Shown: positions 9,147-19,171 of the stretch, one piece after another | How positions within the stretch are numbered: position 1 is the first letter of the stretch | How the letters are laid out: every line of letters starts with the position of its first letter | Source of the DNA: Winogradskyella psychrotolerans RS-3 | Lineage (GTDB): Bacteria > Bacteroidota > Bacteroidia > Flavobacteriales > Flavobacteriaceae | Length of the DNA stretch: 64,000 nucleotides | Direction: 5' to 3' | NCBI RefSeq assembly: GCF_000427335.1 | Contig: NZ_ATMR01000206.1 | Location: 62,001-126,000 of the forward strand | Made by a program: the position numbers and the translations under genes | The notes under the pieces: model-generated | The model's input: only the letters and a program-made list of their open reading frames with translations | Databases searched by the model: none | What the model was told of the DNA's origin: nothing

Positions 9147-10273
9147 TGTTTCACTTTTTTAAAGATTACAGCAGTATTGCAGCCTCCAAATCCAGAAGCG
9201 GTTTTTATAAAAGTCTTTAGTTCTTTTTTAGTGGTGTTTTCAATAATATTTAGAGGCATGGTAACTCCTAATTCATCCATCCCTAAAGATTTGTATAGCA
9301 TGTTGTTTTTTAAGGAATGAATTCCCACAATGGCTTCTAACAATCCAGAAGCGCCTAAAGTATGACCATAATACCCTTTTAAACTATTTAAAGGTGTTTT
9401 TTCTAGTTTTGCTCTGTTAAAAGCAATCGCTTCCATCTCGTCATTGAATGCCGTAGCGGTTCCGTGTGCCGAAATATAATCTATGGATTCTGGTTTTATA
9501 TTTGCCTCTTTTAAAGCGGAAATGATACTCAAATATAAACCTTCGCCAGTTCTGCTAGGTCCTGAAATATGATTAGCATCATTACAAGAGCCATCTCCTA
9601 TAATTTGAATGGCTTCACTTTCTGATGTATCCGTAGTAATAGCAACGGAAGCTGCAGCATCGCCTATAGAAATACCAGTTCTGTGTTTTGAAAAGGGTTG
9701 ACATGGTTTTTTGCTAATGGCTTGAAAAGATTGGAATCCGGATAAGGTAAATTCAGAAACAATATCTCCACCCACAACAAAAGCATTATCATAATAGTCA
9801 TTTTGAAGGAATCGTTTTGCTACTGCTATGGCTAAAATACCAGAAACGCAAGCATTGGATATGATGATAGGTTCGGTTTTAAATCCGAAAAATTCTTTAA
9901 TTTTATTTCCTAATATAGGTAAGTAAGCGCGTTCTGGTTCAAAATTACTGTTTAAAGCATCAATATTACCTTTGGTTGTGGCAACGATTAAAACTGTTTT
10001 ATCTGAAATTGAAAATGTAGCTTGAGAAATGGTGTTTTGTAAGGACAAAATCATCATTTTCTCTAATTTTGTATAAATCTTAGGATCGCCTATTTTACTA
10101 AATGCGTCGTCTAATTTTTTATGGTCAATAATAGAAGCATAACATGGTGACGTACTAATGTTGTTATGTAAAGTAATCCCTGATTGTTCTTTAGCGATTG
10201 CCGAAACATTAGTTTCAGAATCAAACCCAAGAGGGGAAATTATTGTATTTGCAGTGATAAAGACGTCTTTCAT
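9143..10273 (-). CDS. Beta-ketoacyl-ACP synthase
   Basis: A 376-residue ketosynthase with Cys142 in NACVSGILA, His270 in SAHGTATAF and His304 in YYGHTLGASG, so the catalytic triad is intact. The N-terminal lobe is short and divergent compared with FabF. It lies downstream of the thioesterase gene (37 bp) and overlaps the degenerate ketosynthase-like gene by 4 bp. The pairing of a full ketosynthase with an inactive half-length relative recalls KS/CLF pairs. It probably performs one of the condensation steps of the polyene chain. Confidence 0.85.
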   Translation of the reverse strand: MKDVFITANTIISPLGFDSETNVSAIAKEQSGITLHNNISTSPCYASIIDHKKLDDAFSKIGDPKIYTKLEKMMILSLQNTISQATFSISDKTVLIVATTKGNIDALNSNFEPERAYLPILGNKIKEFFGFKTEPIIISNACVSGILAIAVAKRFLQNDYYDNAFVVGGDIVSEFTLSGFQSFQAISKKPCQPFSKHRTGISIGDAAASVAITTDTSESEAIQIIGDGSCNDANHISGPSRTGEGLYLSIISALKEANIKPESIDYISAHGTATAFNDEMEAIAFNRAKLEKTPLNSLKGYYGHTLGASGLLEAIVGIHSLKNNMLYKSLGMDELGVTMPLNIIENTTKKELKTFIKTASGFGGCNTAVIFKKVKQ

Positions 10274-10310
10274 TTTAATTTATAAAAGCTTGTTTTTTGC
10301 TTTCCAGGCT

Positions 10311-10727
10311 TCAAAAAAATGGGGGGAGCGTTAGTGATAAATCATTGTTGTCATTTACAAAAACTTGAATAGTTTCACCTGTGCAAACCGTTTTTCCATC
10401 TTCGTTTAAAATTTTATATCTAAAGATAAGTTTTGCCGCAGGTGTATTTATATAAGTAGTTTCTACAGTTGCAATATCTCCATATTGCAAAGGTAATTTG
10501 TGCTCACAACTCGATTTTATAATAGGAGATACATAGCCTTCCGCTTTAGTGTCTAAATAAGAAATGCCATGTTTTCTTCCAAAAGCCTCGCGTCCATCTT
10601 CAAAATAATGAAGATAATAGCCATGCCAAACAATACCTAAAGCATCGGTTTCGTTGAAACGTACCCTAATGTCGTGAGAAACCTTTAGTGTAGTTTCAGA
10701 AGTATTATCATTTTTTCTAGAGGCCAT
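10311..10727 (-). CDS. Acyl-CoA/ACP thioesterase (4-hydroxybenzoyl-CoA thioesterase family)
   Basis: Hot-dog thioesterase of 138 residues. The signature region RVRFNETDALGIVWHGYYLHYFEDGREAFG at about 21-50 holds the Asp and His positions of the YbgC/4HBT family; within it ETDALGIVWHGYY is the active-site part. It would release or transfer the completed acyl chain from ACP. It is 7 bp downstream of the dehydratase gene, inside the pigment operon. Aryl-polyene clusters regularly include a thioesterase of this type. Confidence 0.85.
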   Translation of the reverse strand: MASRKNDNTSETTLKVSHDIRVRFNETDALGIVWHGYYLHYFEDGREAFGRKHGISYLDTKAEGYVSPIIKSSCEHKLPLQYGDIATVETTYINTPAAKLIFRYKILNEDGKTVCTGETIQVFVNDNNDLSLTLPPFF

Positions 10728-10734
10728 TATAGAC

Positions 10735-11172
10735 TTAATTTTTTAAAACTGTTTTCATTTGAGCTGTTATAATCACTTCTCCATTTAATGTCGTTGTGCC
10801 TTGTACTAAAGTGACGCCCATAATTTCTTGTAATATTTCAACTTCAGTTTCTATTTGCATGTTTACTTTTGGAAGCTTCTCGATTGTTACACTTTTTATA
10901 GCGCCAATATAGCCTTCTGGCGCAGGAATATTATTGATGTAAAAATGATAACCGGTATATAGTGCTACAGTTTGTGCTATGTGTTCTATAAGTCCCGGTT
11001 CTGTTAAAAATCCATTCTGAACAAACATATTTTCTTCAGTAACGGTCAGTCCAGAAATAACTTTAGATTCTTCAAAATATAGTAGTGAATCTACCATAAC
11101 AATAGGTGCACGTTGCGGAATTAATTTTAAAATTAAATCTTGATCCGTAATAGGCTCTTTAAGTAAATTCAT
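10735..11172 (-). CDS. Beta-hydroxyacyl-ACP dehydratase-like hot-dog protein
   Basis: A 145-residue protein of the FabA/FabZ-like hot-dog superfamily (ApeP-like dehydratases of aryl-polyene clusters). It begins with the IPQRAPIVMVDSLLYF block typical of this group and has GLIEHIAQTVALYTGYHF at about 77-94 with the active-site Glu/His. It probably removes water from 3-hydroxyacyl-ACP in polyene growth. It lies 6 bp after the acyltransferase gene and 7 bp before the thioesterase gene. Assignment as dehydratase rests on family resemblance and context. Confidence 0.75.
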   Translation of the reverse strand: MNLLKEPITDQDLILKLIPQRAPIVMVDSLLYFEESKVISGLTVTEENMFVQNGFLTEPGLIEHIAQTVALYTGYHFYINNIPAPEGYIGAIKSVTIEKLPKVNMQIETEVEILQEIMGVTLVQGTTTLNGEVIITAQMKTVLKN

Positions 11173-11178
11173 GATGTG

Positions 11179-12063
11179 TTAATCTTTTAAATCGTTCCAG
11201 AAATCAAAATAATTAAACCATTGCAAAGGATATTTTTTTAGCATCCACTCTAAGCTTTCGGTATAAGATTTTAGCAATGCCATTTGGTCACGTTGTTTTA
11301 CATCTGCTATTCTAGCGTATAGGTGATAACGTGTTGTGGTTTCTTTCATTACATACACAAAAATTACTGGTACTTTTAGTCGTGATCCTAAAAGAAAAGG
11401 GCCTGCTGGAAATAGTGCTTCTTGGCCAAATAAATTATGTGATAATGATTTTGATGGCTTTACGTAACGATCTCCAGTAATGCAAATGATTTCATTTCGA
11501 GATAAGGCTGCGTTTATTTCAAAGATATGCGATAAATCATCTTTAATGATTATAAATTTAATGTTAGATTTTGTTGTAACACTTTCTAAATAGGCTTTAA
11601 TATCTCCGTGTTCGGAATCTGTTGTTAACAAACTGATGGTAACATCTTCTTCCAATTCATTTAAAAAATACTCAGCAATTTCAAAATTACCAACGTGAGC
11701 ACTAATTAAAATACCTCCGTTTTTAGATTTTAAAACGGTGTCTAAATGATCAATACCATCAAAATTATAAGTGAATTTATTTCTTAATCCTGAAGAAATA
11801 GCAATCTTATCTATAATCGTTTGTCCGAAAACAAAATAACTTTTATAGATACTTACAATACTTTTAAATCTTGAATATTGACGTCTTTTTCGGAAATAAT
11901 AATAAATAGACTTTGTGCTGTTCTTAGCAAAAAAGCAGAAATAAAAAGCTACAAAAATTAGTACAAAATAAGCGGTTCGTAAACCAAGCTTTTTGATACA
12001 AAAAACAAAAATTTTATATCCTAAGACTGAACCTCTAGACTTGCCTTCCCATTCCGTAGCCAT
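11179..12063 (-). CDS. LpxL/HtrB-like acyltransferase
   Basis: A 294-residue membrane-anchored acyltransferase of the lipid A biosynthesis (LpxL/HtrB) family. A hydrophobic anchor lies at about residues 35-50, followed by the catalytic block GGILISAHVGNFEIAEYFL at about 115-133, which fits the H(X)4D/E motif of the family (H-V-G-N-F-E). Further conserved-looking parts are TGDRYV and FPAGPFLLG. In aryl-polyene clusters such an enzyme is thought to transfer the finished chain to a lipid or sugar acceptor. It sits 6 bp before the dehydratase gene and 16 bp after the ACP gene. Confidence 0.8.
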   Translation of the reverse strand: MATEWEGKSRGSVLGYKIFVFCIKKLGLRTAYFVLIFVAFYFCFFAKNSTKSIYYYFRKRRQYSRFKSIVSIYKSYFVFGQTIIDKIAISSGLRNKFTYNFDGIDHLDTVLKSKNGGILISAHVGNFEIAEYFLNELEEDVTISLLTTDSEHGDIKAYLESVTTKSNIKFIIIKDDLSHIFEINAALSRNEIICITGDRYVKPSKSLSHNLFGQEALFPAGPFLLGSRLKVPVIFVYVMKETTTRYHLYARIADVKQRDQMALLKSYTESLEWMLKKYPLQWFNYFDFWNDLKD

Positions 12064-12079
12064 TCAATTTTAGTAAAAT

Positions 12080-12322
12080 TTAGCTTAATTTATTTTCGAT
12101 AAGATCGTAGAAATCTTGAAGTGTAAGGATCTTAATGAAATCTTCACCAACTAGTTTTACACCAAAATTAGCCTCAACAGCAACTACCAAATCAACAAAA
12201 TCTAAACTATCTAGTTCTAGTGCTTCTTTTAAATTAGCTTCAGGTGAAAGATCTTCTGCTTCAACTTCAAATTCGTCTATAAGAAAGTCGTTTATTTTTT
12301 CAATAATAACCTCTTTATTCAT
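12080..12322 (-). CDS. Acyl carrier protein
   Basis: An 80-residue acidic carrier protein with the phosphopantetheine serine at 39 (LELDSLDFVDLV). It lies 8 bp downstream of the ketosynthase gene at 12331 and just upstream of the acyltransferase, so it may be the carrier from which the acyltransferase takes the finished chain. It is the second ACP in the operon. Confidence 0.9.
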   Translation of the reverse strand: MNKEVIIEKINDFLIDEFEVEAEDLSPEANLKEALELDSLDFVDLVVAVEANFGVKLVGEDFIKILTLQDFYDLIENKLS

Positions 12323-12330
12323 AATGGGGA

Positions 12331-13548
12331 CTATAATTTTTTTATTATTAGGGCTGAATTTGTTCCTCCAAATCCGAAGGAATTGGACAAAAATACATCA
12401 ATTTTTTTATCTAGAGTTTTGCTGACTAAATTTAATTTAATGGCGTCTTCATCAGGGTTTTCTAAATTGATATTTGGTGCAATAAATGAATGTTGCATCA
12501 TTAGCATTGAGTAGATAACTTCACTCGCTCCTGCCATCCAACACTCATGGCCAGTCATGGATTTTGTAGAACTTACATAGGGTCCGTTTTCTCCAAAAAC
12601 ATCAAATATGGCTTTTGCCTCATTGGCATCTCCAACGGGAGTAGAGGTAGCATGTGCGTTTACGTAATCTATACTGCTAATAGGAATATTAGCTTGCTCT
12701 ATTGCTTTTTTCATTGCTCTAGACGGACCATCTACATTAGGTGTAGAAATATGTTCTCCATTAGATGAAAAACCATAACCGATGACTTCACCTAAAATTG
12801 GTGCTCCACGTTTTATAGCAGATTCATAGCTCTCTAATACAAGTGTGGCTCCACCACCACTTGGAATTAGACCATCACGATTTTTGTCAAAAGGTTTAGA
12901 GGCTTTTCCGGGTTGCGCTTCATTTGCTGAAAACACACCCAAACCATCGAAACTTCCCATAGCTAATTCGTTAATTTCTTGTGCTCCACCACAGATTATA
13001 CAATCTTGAAGCCCGCTTTTTATAAGCTGATAGGCCATTCCAATAGCATGAGACCCACTTGCGCAGGCAGCACTTATTGTGAAATTAATACCTTTAAGTT
13101 TAAATATGGTTGAGAGATTCATAGTGATTGAAGAATTCATACCTTTAAAAATAGATCCTGAACCTACTAAGGTGGTATCTTTTTTCTCTCTGATAATATC
13201 AACAGCTTCAATTACAGATTTTGCAGTACTGTCGTTTCCGTAAATAATACCAACTTCATTAGCGTCTAAAAATTCTTGTGTAATGTTAGCGTTTTTTAAG
13301 GCTTCTATCGTTGCCATGTAGGCATAAGTGCCTTCTTCTCCTAAGCTAATACGCTGCCTTCTCGTTAAAAGCTTTTTTAGTTGCGGCTCTTTTACCATGC
13401 CTGTTAGGCAAGAGCGATAACCAAAAGGTTTGCGTTTTTCATCGAAAACAATTCCAGACGTTCCATTATATAGCGATGTTTTGACTTCTTCTAAATTTTC
13501 GCCTATGCAGGAATATATGCCCATACCTGTTATTACAACTCTTCCCAT
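12331..13548 (-). CDS. Beta-ketoacyl-ACP synthase (FabF-like)
   Basis: A 405-residue ketosynthase with Cys162 in AACASGSHA, His299 in NAHATSTP and His334 in MTGHECWMAG; it ends with the family's NSFGFGGTNSALI. Complete and of normal FabF length. It is transcribed between the ketoreductase gene (12 bp upstream) and an ACP gene (8 bp downstream). It is the best candidate for an ordinary extending condensing enzyme, or for the one that accepts the hydroxycinnamoyl starter made by the neighbouring lyase, but the sequence does not decide this. Confidence 0.88.
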   Translation of the reverse strand: MGRVVITGMGIYSCIGENLEEVKTSLYNGTSGIVFDEKRKPFGYRSCLTGMVKEPQLKKLLTRRQRISLGEEGTYAYMATIEALKNANITQEFLDANEVGIIYGNDSTAKSVIEAVDIIREKKDTTLVGSGSIFKGMNSSITMNLSTIFKLKGINFTISAACASGSHAIGMAYQLIKSGLQDCIICGGAQEINELAMGSFDGLGVFSANEAQPGKASKPFDKNRDGLIPSGGGATLVLESYESAIKRGAPILGEVIGYGFSSNGEHISTPNVDGPSRAMKKAIEQANIPISSIDYVNAHATSTPVGDANEAKAIFDVFGENGPYVSSTKSMTGHECWMAGASEVIYSMLMMQHSFIAPNINLENPDEDAIKLNLVSKTLDKKIDVFLSNSFGFGGTNSALIIKKL

Positions 13549-13560
13549 TTGGTAATTTAT

Positions 13561-14291
<731 letters not shown>

Positions 14292-14315
14292 GTATATCGA
14301 TTTTTTAGTTGGGGT

Positions 14316-15854
14316 TTATTTTAAAAGGTTGTTTTCATGATTCATAATGAAATCTTTTACCTGATTCACATAAGGATACATTACGACATCGTCTTTGAAA
14401 GCAGGAACTATATTTCTAATAGCATCATACATTTTTCTAGTTTTTGAAGATACCTTGTCTTGTATTTTGAGATATTCAATAGCTTGTATAATAGTAATCA
14501 TTTCTATGGCAACAACCTCGTATGTATTTTCAATTACTTTTTTTGTGATTAAAGCCGCGTTTGTTCCCATACTTACAATATCTTGATTGTCATTATTATT
14601 GGGAATGCTATGCACATACATTGGGTTAGATAGCATTTGGTTTTCGGCTGTAGTTGAGGTCGCTGTAAACTGAACACCTTGCATACCAAAATTTAACCCT
14701 AATGTACCAAGGTTAACAAATGCAGGAAGGATATTATTTAGACTAGGGTTGAGTAAATAATTTAATTGACGTTCTGCCAGCATGCTCATTTTTGTAACGA
14801 CTAATTTTAGTTTATCCATTTCTAGGGATATATAGTCTCCATGAAAATTTCCTCCATGATATACATGCTGCTTTTCTACATTAACAATAGGATTGTCGTT
14901 TGCAGAGTTTACTTCTTCAATTAAAATGTTTTCAACGCTATCTAAAGTATCTAAAACAGGTCCTAAGATTTGAGGTACGCATCGTAAAGAGTAATATTCT
15001 TGCACTTTTTCTTCAAAAACAGTAGCATCTTGCGCTTTGTTGTATAAGTGATCTTCACGTTTTTTGGTGAGTTTGCTATCACTTAAATTTGCTCGCATTT
15101 GCTTAGCGATTTCACGTTGACCTTTATGTCTTTTTGCGTTATTTAATTCTGATGATAAGTGATCGTCGTAAGCTTCTACAATTTCATTAATGGCCGATGA
15201 ACATAAAATAGTCCAATTAAGTAACTGTCTTGTGTTAATAGTATTTACAATGCCAATACCTGTCATTACAGAAGTGCCATTCATTAAAGCTAATCCTTCT
15301 CTTAAAACTACAGTTATTGGTTTTAAGTTTTCAATTTCAAAAACCTCTTTTGTTGATCTTAATTCATTTTTATAAAAGACTTCTCCTTCACCAATTAGTA
15401 CTAATGCTAAATGTGCCAGTTGTACTAAATCACCACTCGCACCAACACCACCATGTTCGTAAATTAAAGGAATAATATCACGATTTATTAATTGAGTCAT
15501 AAGTTCTATAACCGATTTATGTACACCAGAATTTCCTAAAGACAACGTGTTGAGTCTTGCAAGCATCGCGGATTTTACATATAAAGGATGAATTGGATTT
15601 CCTGTACCAGAAGCATGACTACGTATTAAATTGTATTGTAGTTTTATACGATCTGTGTCATCAATTTTGTATTGAGCCATTGGTCCAAAACCAGTATTAA
15701 CACCATAGATAATTTTGTTTTTAGAAAAATCTCTCAAAAAATTAAAGCTATTTTCAATGGTTTGAAAAACAGTTTCTTCTATTTCTATAGGGTTATTTTC
15801 GAAAATGATTTTGTAAAAATCTTCAATACCTAAATTTCCGGTTAATTTTAGCAT
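14316..15854 (-). CDS. Tyrosine ammonia-lyase (MIO-type aromatic amino acid lyase)
   Basis: A 512-residue lyase of the HAL/PAL/TAL family. The MIO prosthetic group forms from Ala139-Ser140-Gly141 in HGGVGASGDLV, and the catalytic Tyr is about residue 50 in IYGVNTGFGP. The selectivity region reads NLIRSHASGTG, with Ser79-His80 at the positions where classical HAL also has Ser-His. However, the same motif with one change (SHSSGTG) is in the experimentally known tyrosine ammonia-lyase of Flavobacterium johnsoniae, which this protein closely resembles along its length. It deaminates tyrosine to 4-hydroxycinnamate, the starter of flexirubin and aryl polyenes. It is the first gene of the minus-strand operon, 108 bp from the divergent FAD enzyme's ATG. 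Confidence 0.85.
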   Translation of the reverse strand: MLKLTGNLGIEDFYKIIFENNPIEIEETVFQTIENSFNFLRDFSKNKIIYGVNTGFGPMAQYKIDDTDRIKLQYNLIRSHASGTGNPIHPLYVKSAMLARLNTLSLGNSGVHKSVIELMTQLINRDIIPLIYEHGGVGASGDLVQLAHLALVLIGEGEVFYKNELRSTKEVFEIENLKPITVVLREGLALMNGTSVMTGIGIVNTINTRQLLNWTILCSSAINEIVEAYDDHLSSELNNAKRHKGQREIAKQMRANLSDSKLTKKREDHLYNKAQDATVFEEKVQEYYSLRCVPQILGPVLDTLDSVENILIEEVNSANDNPIVNVEKQHVYHGGNFHGDYISLEMDKLKLVVTKMSMLAERQLNYLLNPSLNNILPAFVNLGTLGLNFGMQGVQFTATSTTAENQMLSNPMYVHSIPNNNDNQDIVSMGTNAALITKKVIENTYEVVAIEMITIIQAIEYLKIQDKVSSKTRKMYDAIRNIVPAFKDDVVMYPYVNQVKDFIMNHENNLLK

Positions 15855-15962
15855 CTATATAAGTTGGTAATATTTAATAAAAATAATAGTTAAATAACGA
15901 AAAATGAAGTTATTTTGGGATGCAAATTTAGAATAATAAATGATTTTTATACTATTACTAAT

Positions 15963-17207
15963 ATGAGTGTTGAAAATGTAGATGTACTAATTATTGGAGC
16001 AGGACCATCTGGTAGCGTTGCGGCGTCTTATTTGCATAAAAAAGGTTTAAAAGTTAAAGTGGTTGAAAAAAATCTGTTTCCAAGATTTGTAATTGGAGAA
16101 AGTTTGTTGCCACGCTGTATGGATCATTTTGAAGAAGTAGAATTGCTGGATTGTTTGAAAAAACGTGATTATGAAGTGAAAGATGGAGCTCGATTTTTAC
16201 GAGGAGATGAAGTTTGTAATTTTGATTTTAGTAAAAAACATACCAAAGGGTGGGACTGGACTTGGCAAGTACCAAGAGCTGATTTTGATAAAACACTTAC
16301 TGATGAGCTTTTAACAAGAGGTGTAGATATTACTTTTGAAGAAGAAGTTATTGCCGTTGATTTTTATGAGGATGGTTCTTCAGAAACTACGATTAAAAAT
16401 AAGTTAGGTGAACGAAACACGGTTGCTGCTAAGTACATTATTGACTCTAGCGGTTATGGTCGTGTTTTGCCACGTCTTTTAGGTTTAGAAAAAAGCTCAG
16501 AACTTCTTAATCAGTCTTCAATATTTACGCATGTAAAAGATATAAACCGTCCTGAGGGTTGGGAAGGTACTCGGATTACTTTTGATGTTATAGATTTGAG
16601 AACTTGGTTGTGGGTTATTCCATTTTCTAATGGAGTAACGAGTATAGGTTATGTTGGTTCTACTGAATTTTTAGAATCATTTAAAGGCACGTCTTCGGAG
16701 AAATTAAAAGCCATGTTGAAACTCTCTAACTATTACAGTGAACGATTTGAAGGTGTTGAATTTCAATTTAAGCCTGTTGAGATTTCTAACTATTCTAAAT
16801 CTGTTAAACAGTTATATGGAAAAGGTTATGTGTTAACAGGGAATAGTGCGGAGTTTTTAGATCCTGTGTTTTCTTCAGGAGTGACGTTTGCTACGGAATC
16901 GGCATTGTTGGCAGCAAAACTGATTACTAAATCACTTCAAAGTAAAACAGTGGATTGGGAAGTAGATTATTCCGATTACATGAAAAAAGGAGTTGATGTT
17001 TTTGCAACTTATGTAAAAGAATGGTACACCGGAAACTTGCAGAAACTATTCTTTCATAAACCAGAAAATCCAGAAATAAAGAAACAAATTTGTTCTGTTT
17101 TGGCAGGTTATGTTTGGGATGAGACAAACCCTTTTGTGAAAAATCACCACAGACTTGTTAAAGCTGTAGCTCATGTTATAGATATGGAAAAAGAAAAAAG
17201 CGAATAA
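15963..17207 (+). CDS. FAD-dependent oxidoreductase (tryptophan-halogenase-like)
   Basis: A 414-residue flavoprotein with the dinucleotide fold GAGPSGSVAA near the N-terminus (about 12-21), GESLLPRC at about 44-51, a WTWQVPRADFD block, and GNSAEFLDPVFSSG at about 295-308, which matches the second FAD motif of flavin halogenases and geranylgeranyl-reductase-like enzymes. I chose ATG 15963 (MSVENVDVLIIGAG) over the in-frame start at 15915 because the fold begins directly after it. It is divergent from the pigment operon and probably oxidises, halogenates or saturates the pigment. Flavin halogenase relatives are common in flexirubin loci. The exact reaction is not readable. Confidence 0.75.
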   Translation: MSVENVDVLIIGAGPSGSVAASYLHKKGLKVKVVEKNLFPRFVIGESLLPRCMDHFEEVELLDCLKKRDYEVKDGARFLRGDEVCNFDFSKKHTKGWDWTWQVPRADFDKTLTDELLTRGVDITFEEEVIAVDFYEDGSSETTIKNKLGERNTVAAKYIIDSSGYGRVLPRLLGLEKSSELLNQSSIFTHVKDINRPEGWEGTRITFDVIDLRTWLWVIPFSNGVTSIGYVGSTEFLESFKGTSSEKLKAMLKLSNYYSERFEGVEFQFKPVEISNYSKSVKQLYGKGYVLTGNSAEFLDPVFSSGVTFATESALLAAKLITKSLQSKTVDWEVDYSDYMKKGVDVFATYVKEWYTGNLQKLFFHKPENPEIKKQICSVLAGYVWDETNPFVKNHHRLVKAVAHVIDMEKEKSE

Positions 17208-17224
17208 TGATGTATTCGCTTTTT
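17195..17224. terminator. Bidirectional intrinsic terminator
   Basis: A 12-bp perfect stem (AAAAAGCGAATA / TATTCGCTTTTT) with a six-base loop (17207-17212), A-rich on one side and T-rich on the other. It overlaps the stop codon of the FAD enzyme gene and lies just before the stop of the convergent gene at 17231, so it can serve both. Confidence 0.85.
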
Positions 17225-17230
17225 CTAAAT

Positions 17231-17836
17231 TTATTTTAATCCTTTTTTCTTTAAATTTTTAGCAAACTCTTTAGCGAGTTTAGCGTAAGCTTCCGAAATA
17301 CGATACCCTGAATTAAAGTCATAACCCATGGCGCCATTGCCTTCAATTTTAGTATAATCTCCGGAGAATAGTATTTTATCTGCATTATCAGATTCAAATA
17401 TGGTAATAGTGGCTTCGATTTTTGCATTTTGCCTCCATACACCTACGTTGTAGCCTGCATACATTAAAGTGGTCTTTACAACCATAGTATATTTAGAGTT
17501 TTCTCCTTTATTTACTTTAACAGTGTTGTCTTCAAATCTTTTATTGAAGGATTCAATAAACTTTGGTTCATATCTGTTTTCTCTGTCTTCAAACCATGAC
17601 GTCTTAAATTCTTTTCCAGATCCAGCTTCTTTTTCTTCTCGCTTATCCATTTTGTCTTTTAGAAAATCTTCTTCAGAATCAAATTTTGGTATTTCTAAAT
17701 TTGAATAATCAAAGATTAGAGAATATTCTTTTATGTCTTTTAGGTTTTTAAAAGACCCTTCTTTTATTTTTAATTTTTGAGCATAAATAAGTGTTGAAAA
17801 TAAAAAAATAAACACTAAGGTTAATTTGTTCTTCAT
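17231..17836 (-). CDS. Secreted protein of unknown function
   Basis: About 201 residues. It starts with a signal peptide (MKNKLTLVFIFLFSTLIYAQ, cleavage near residue 19). The mature part is charged (DFLKDKMDKREEKEAGSGKEF) and has a C-terminal portion with beta segments (KYTMVVKTTLMYAGYNVGV, KIEATITIFESDNADKILF) and a lysine-rich tail. It may relate to small periplasmic DUF families that bind peptides or lipids, but I do not recognise it. It is a single gene, convergent with the FAD enzyme and separated from the alginate locus by 399 bp. Confidence 0.6.
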   Translation of the reverse strand: MKNKLTLVFIFLFSTLIYAQKLKIKEGSFKNLKDIKEYSLIFDYSNLEIPKFDSEEDFLKDKMDKREEKEAGSGKEFKTSWFEDRENRYEPKFIESFNKRFEDNTVKVNKGENSKYTMVVKTTLMYAGYNVGVWRQNAKIEATITIFESDNADKILFSGDYTKIEGNGAMGYDFNSGYRISEAYAKLAKEFAKNLKKKGLK

Positions 17837-18235
17837 AAGAAATGAGTTGATTAATAGTTCAAATGTATAATTAAATATTAATTATCAGTGGTTTTCATAG
17901 CTAAAAATCTAGGTAGATATATGTAAGTGATTTCTGCTTAATGTTTAGTTTTGATAAGGATTAAGAAGTTCTATTTAATGTTTTCTTTTATGAGAGATTG
18001 AGTTTAATTAAACTGTTTTAATTCAAAAAACGACCCGTTATTAATTTATCTCAATACAGCTTTCGACTAATTATATTTATCGCAGTTTTACTATGTGTCT
18101 ATCGACATTTAGTTGCATTTGTTTATATAATTAACCTTATTATATACAGAATTAACTTAATAACTTTTTGTTATCTGAAAAATTATACTATTTTTGGTTA
18201 ACCAGATTGGTTAACCAATTATTAATTAGGGTTCT
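17837..18235. other. Intergenic region, 399 bp
   Basis: AT-rich, no gene seen. The right end holds the promoter and operators of the first alginate operon, listed separately. The left end should hold the promoter of the minus-strand gene at 17231. Confidence 0.6.
18167..18218 (+). promoter_or_regulatory. Promoter with two tandem GntR-type operators, alginate operon A
   Basis: A Bacteroidota-type promoter: TTTG at 18167-18170, 18 bp, then TATTTTTG (TAnnTTTG) at 18189-18196. Two palindromes follow: TGGTTAACCA at 18195-18204 and TTGGTTAACCAA at 18207-18218 (core 18208-18217), 13 bp from centre to centre. The first overlaps the -7 element. The ATG is 18 bp beyond the second core. This is the likely binding site of the GntR regulator encoded at 37552. 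Confidence 0.8.
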
Positions 18236-19153
18236 ATGAAATTGAAATATGTGTTAGTCTCTTTAGTGTTCATAATACTTCTTTTTGGGTGTTCTGAAAC
18301 GGATGCTGATGTTAGTGATGATGTAGTAGATTTGGACGACGATGGAGGTTCTGAAGGTGATGATGATCCAATAACATATGCTGATATCGATTTTTCTAAT
18401 TGGAAAGTGACACTTCCAGTAGATGAAAATAATAATGGTAGCCCAGACGAATATCAACCCTCTGATTTAATAAATGGAGCTTACAGAACAAACGCTGCAA
18501 TATCACTATACATGTACGATGATATTACTGATGCTTCCATTGAGTTTTATACCTTTCCAGAGATAGCAACGACGAATAGTTCGTATTCTAGAACAGAATT
18601 AAGAGAGTTAATTAACCCCTCAAATTCAAGAGAAAATTGGACATTAGCAGAAGGTGGTCAAATGACAGGGCGATTAAAATTAATTGATATTTCTGAAGAC
18701 TCAGAAAGCAGTAGTCAATATCATAAAACGATTGTGATGCAAATTCATGGCATTATTTCTATTGAAGACATGGAAATTCATGGATTTTCTTCTAATAATG
18801 GTCCACCTTTAATTAAAATCTATTGGAAAGATGGCTATATATGGTCTCATAAAAAATCACTTATAGATGAAAGTACGTCTGGCGATGATTTATTAGAAAC
18901 GTCGAGCGCTACTTGGGAAGATATTAAAGATAATATGGGTTATGTTGGTTTTGAAGAATTTGAATTTAGAATTACCGCATCAGATGCCAAATTAGAATTA
19001 CAGCTTAATGATAATGAGCCTTTGGTTTATCAAGATATAAGTTTAGATAAATGGCCTTATGAAAATTATTTCAAGGCAGGTAATTATTTGGGCTCAACAG
19101 CAGAAGGAGCTTTTTCAAAAGTGAAATATTACGAACTCGAGGTTACGCATTAA
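18236..19153 (+). CDS. Alginate lyase PL7, lipoprotein
   Basis: A 305-residue polysaccharide lyase family 7 enzyme. A lipoprotein signal (LLFGC lipobox, Cys19) is followed by a very acidic linker (about residues 22-45) that would hold the catalytic jelly-roll off the membrane. The three PL7 active-site motifs are present: SRTELREL (Arg), VMQIHG (Gln/His) and NYFKAGNYLG (Lys/Tyr). It cleaves alginate by beta-elimination, probably outside the cell or at the surface. It is the first gene of a seven-gene operon, directly behind the tandem operators. The motif variants resemble those of the PL7 at 36452, not those of the pair at 21535 and 25812. Confidence 0.9.
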   Translation: MKLKYVLVSLVFIILLFGCSETDADVSDDVVDLDDDGGSEGDDDPITYADIDFSNWKVTLPVDENNNGSPDEYQPSDLINGAYRTNAAISLYMYDDITDASIEFYTFPEIATTNSSYSRTELRELINPSNSRENWTLAEGGQMTGRLKLIDISEDSESSSQYHKTIVMQIHGIISIEDMEIHGFSSNNGPPLIKIYWKDGYIWSHKKSLIDESTSGDDLLETSSATWEDIKDNMGYVGFEEFEFRITASDAKLELQLNDNEPLVYQDISLDKWPYENYFKAGNYLGSTAEGAFSKVKYYELEVTH

Positions 19154-19171
19154 ATTATAAAAGAATATATA

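Noticed and set aside
14316..15854. Histidine ammonia-lyase (histidine degradation)
   Set aside because: The Ser-His selectivity pair looks HAL-like, but the protein follows the Flavobacterium tyrosine lyase along its length, and no hutU, hutI or hutG gene is near; the pigment context fits TAL.
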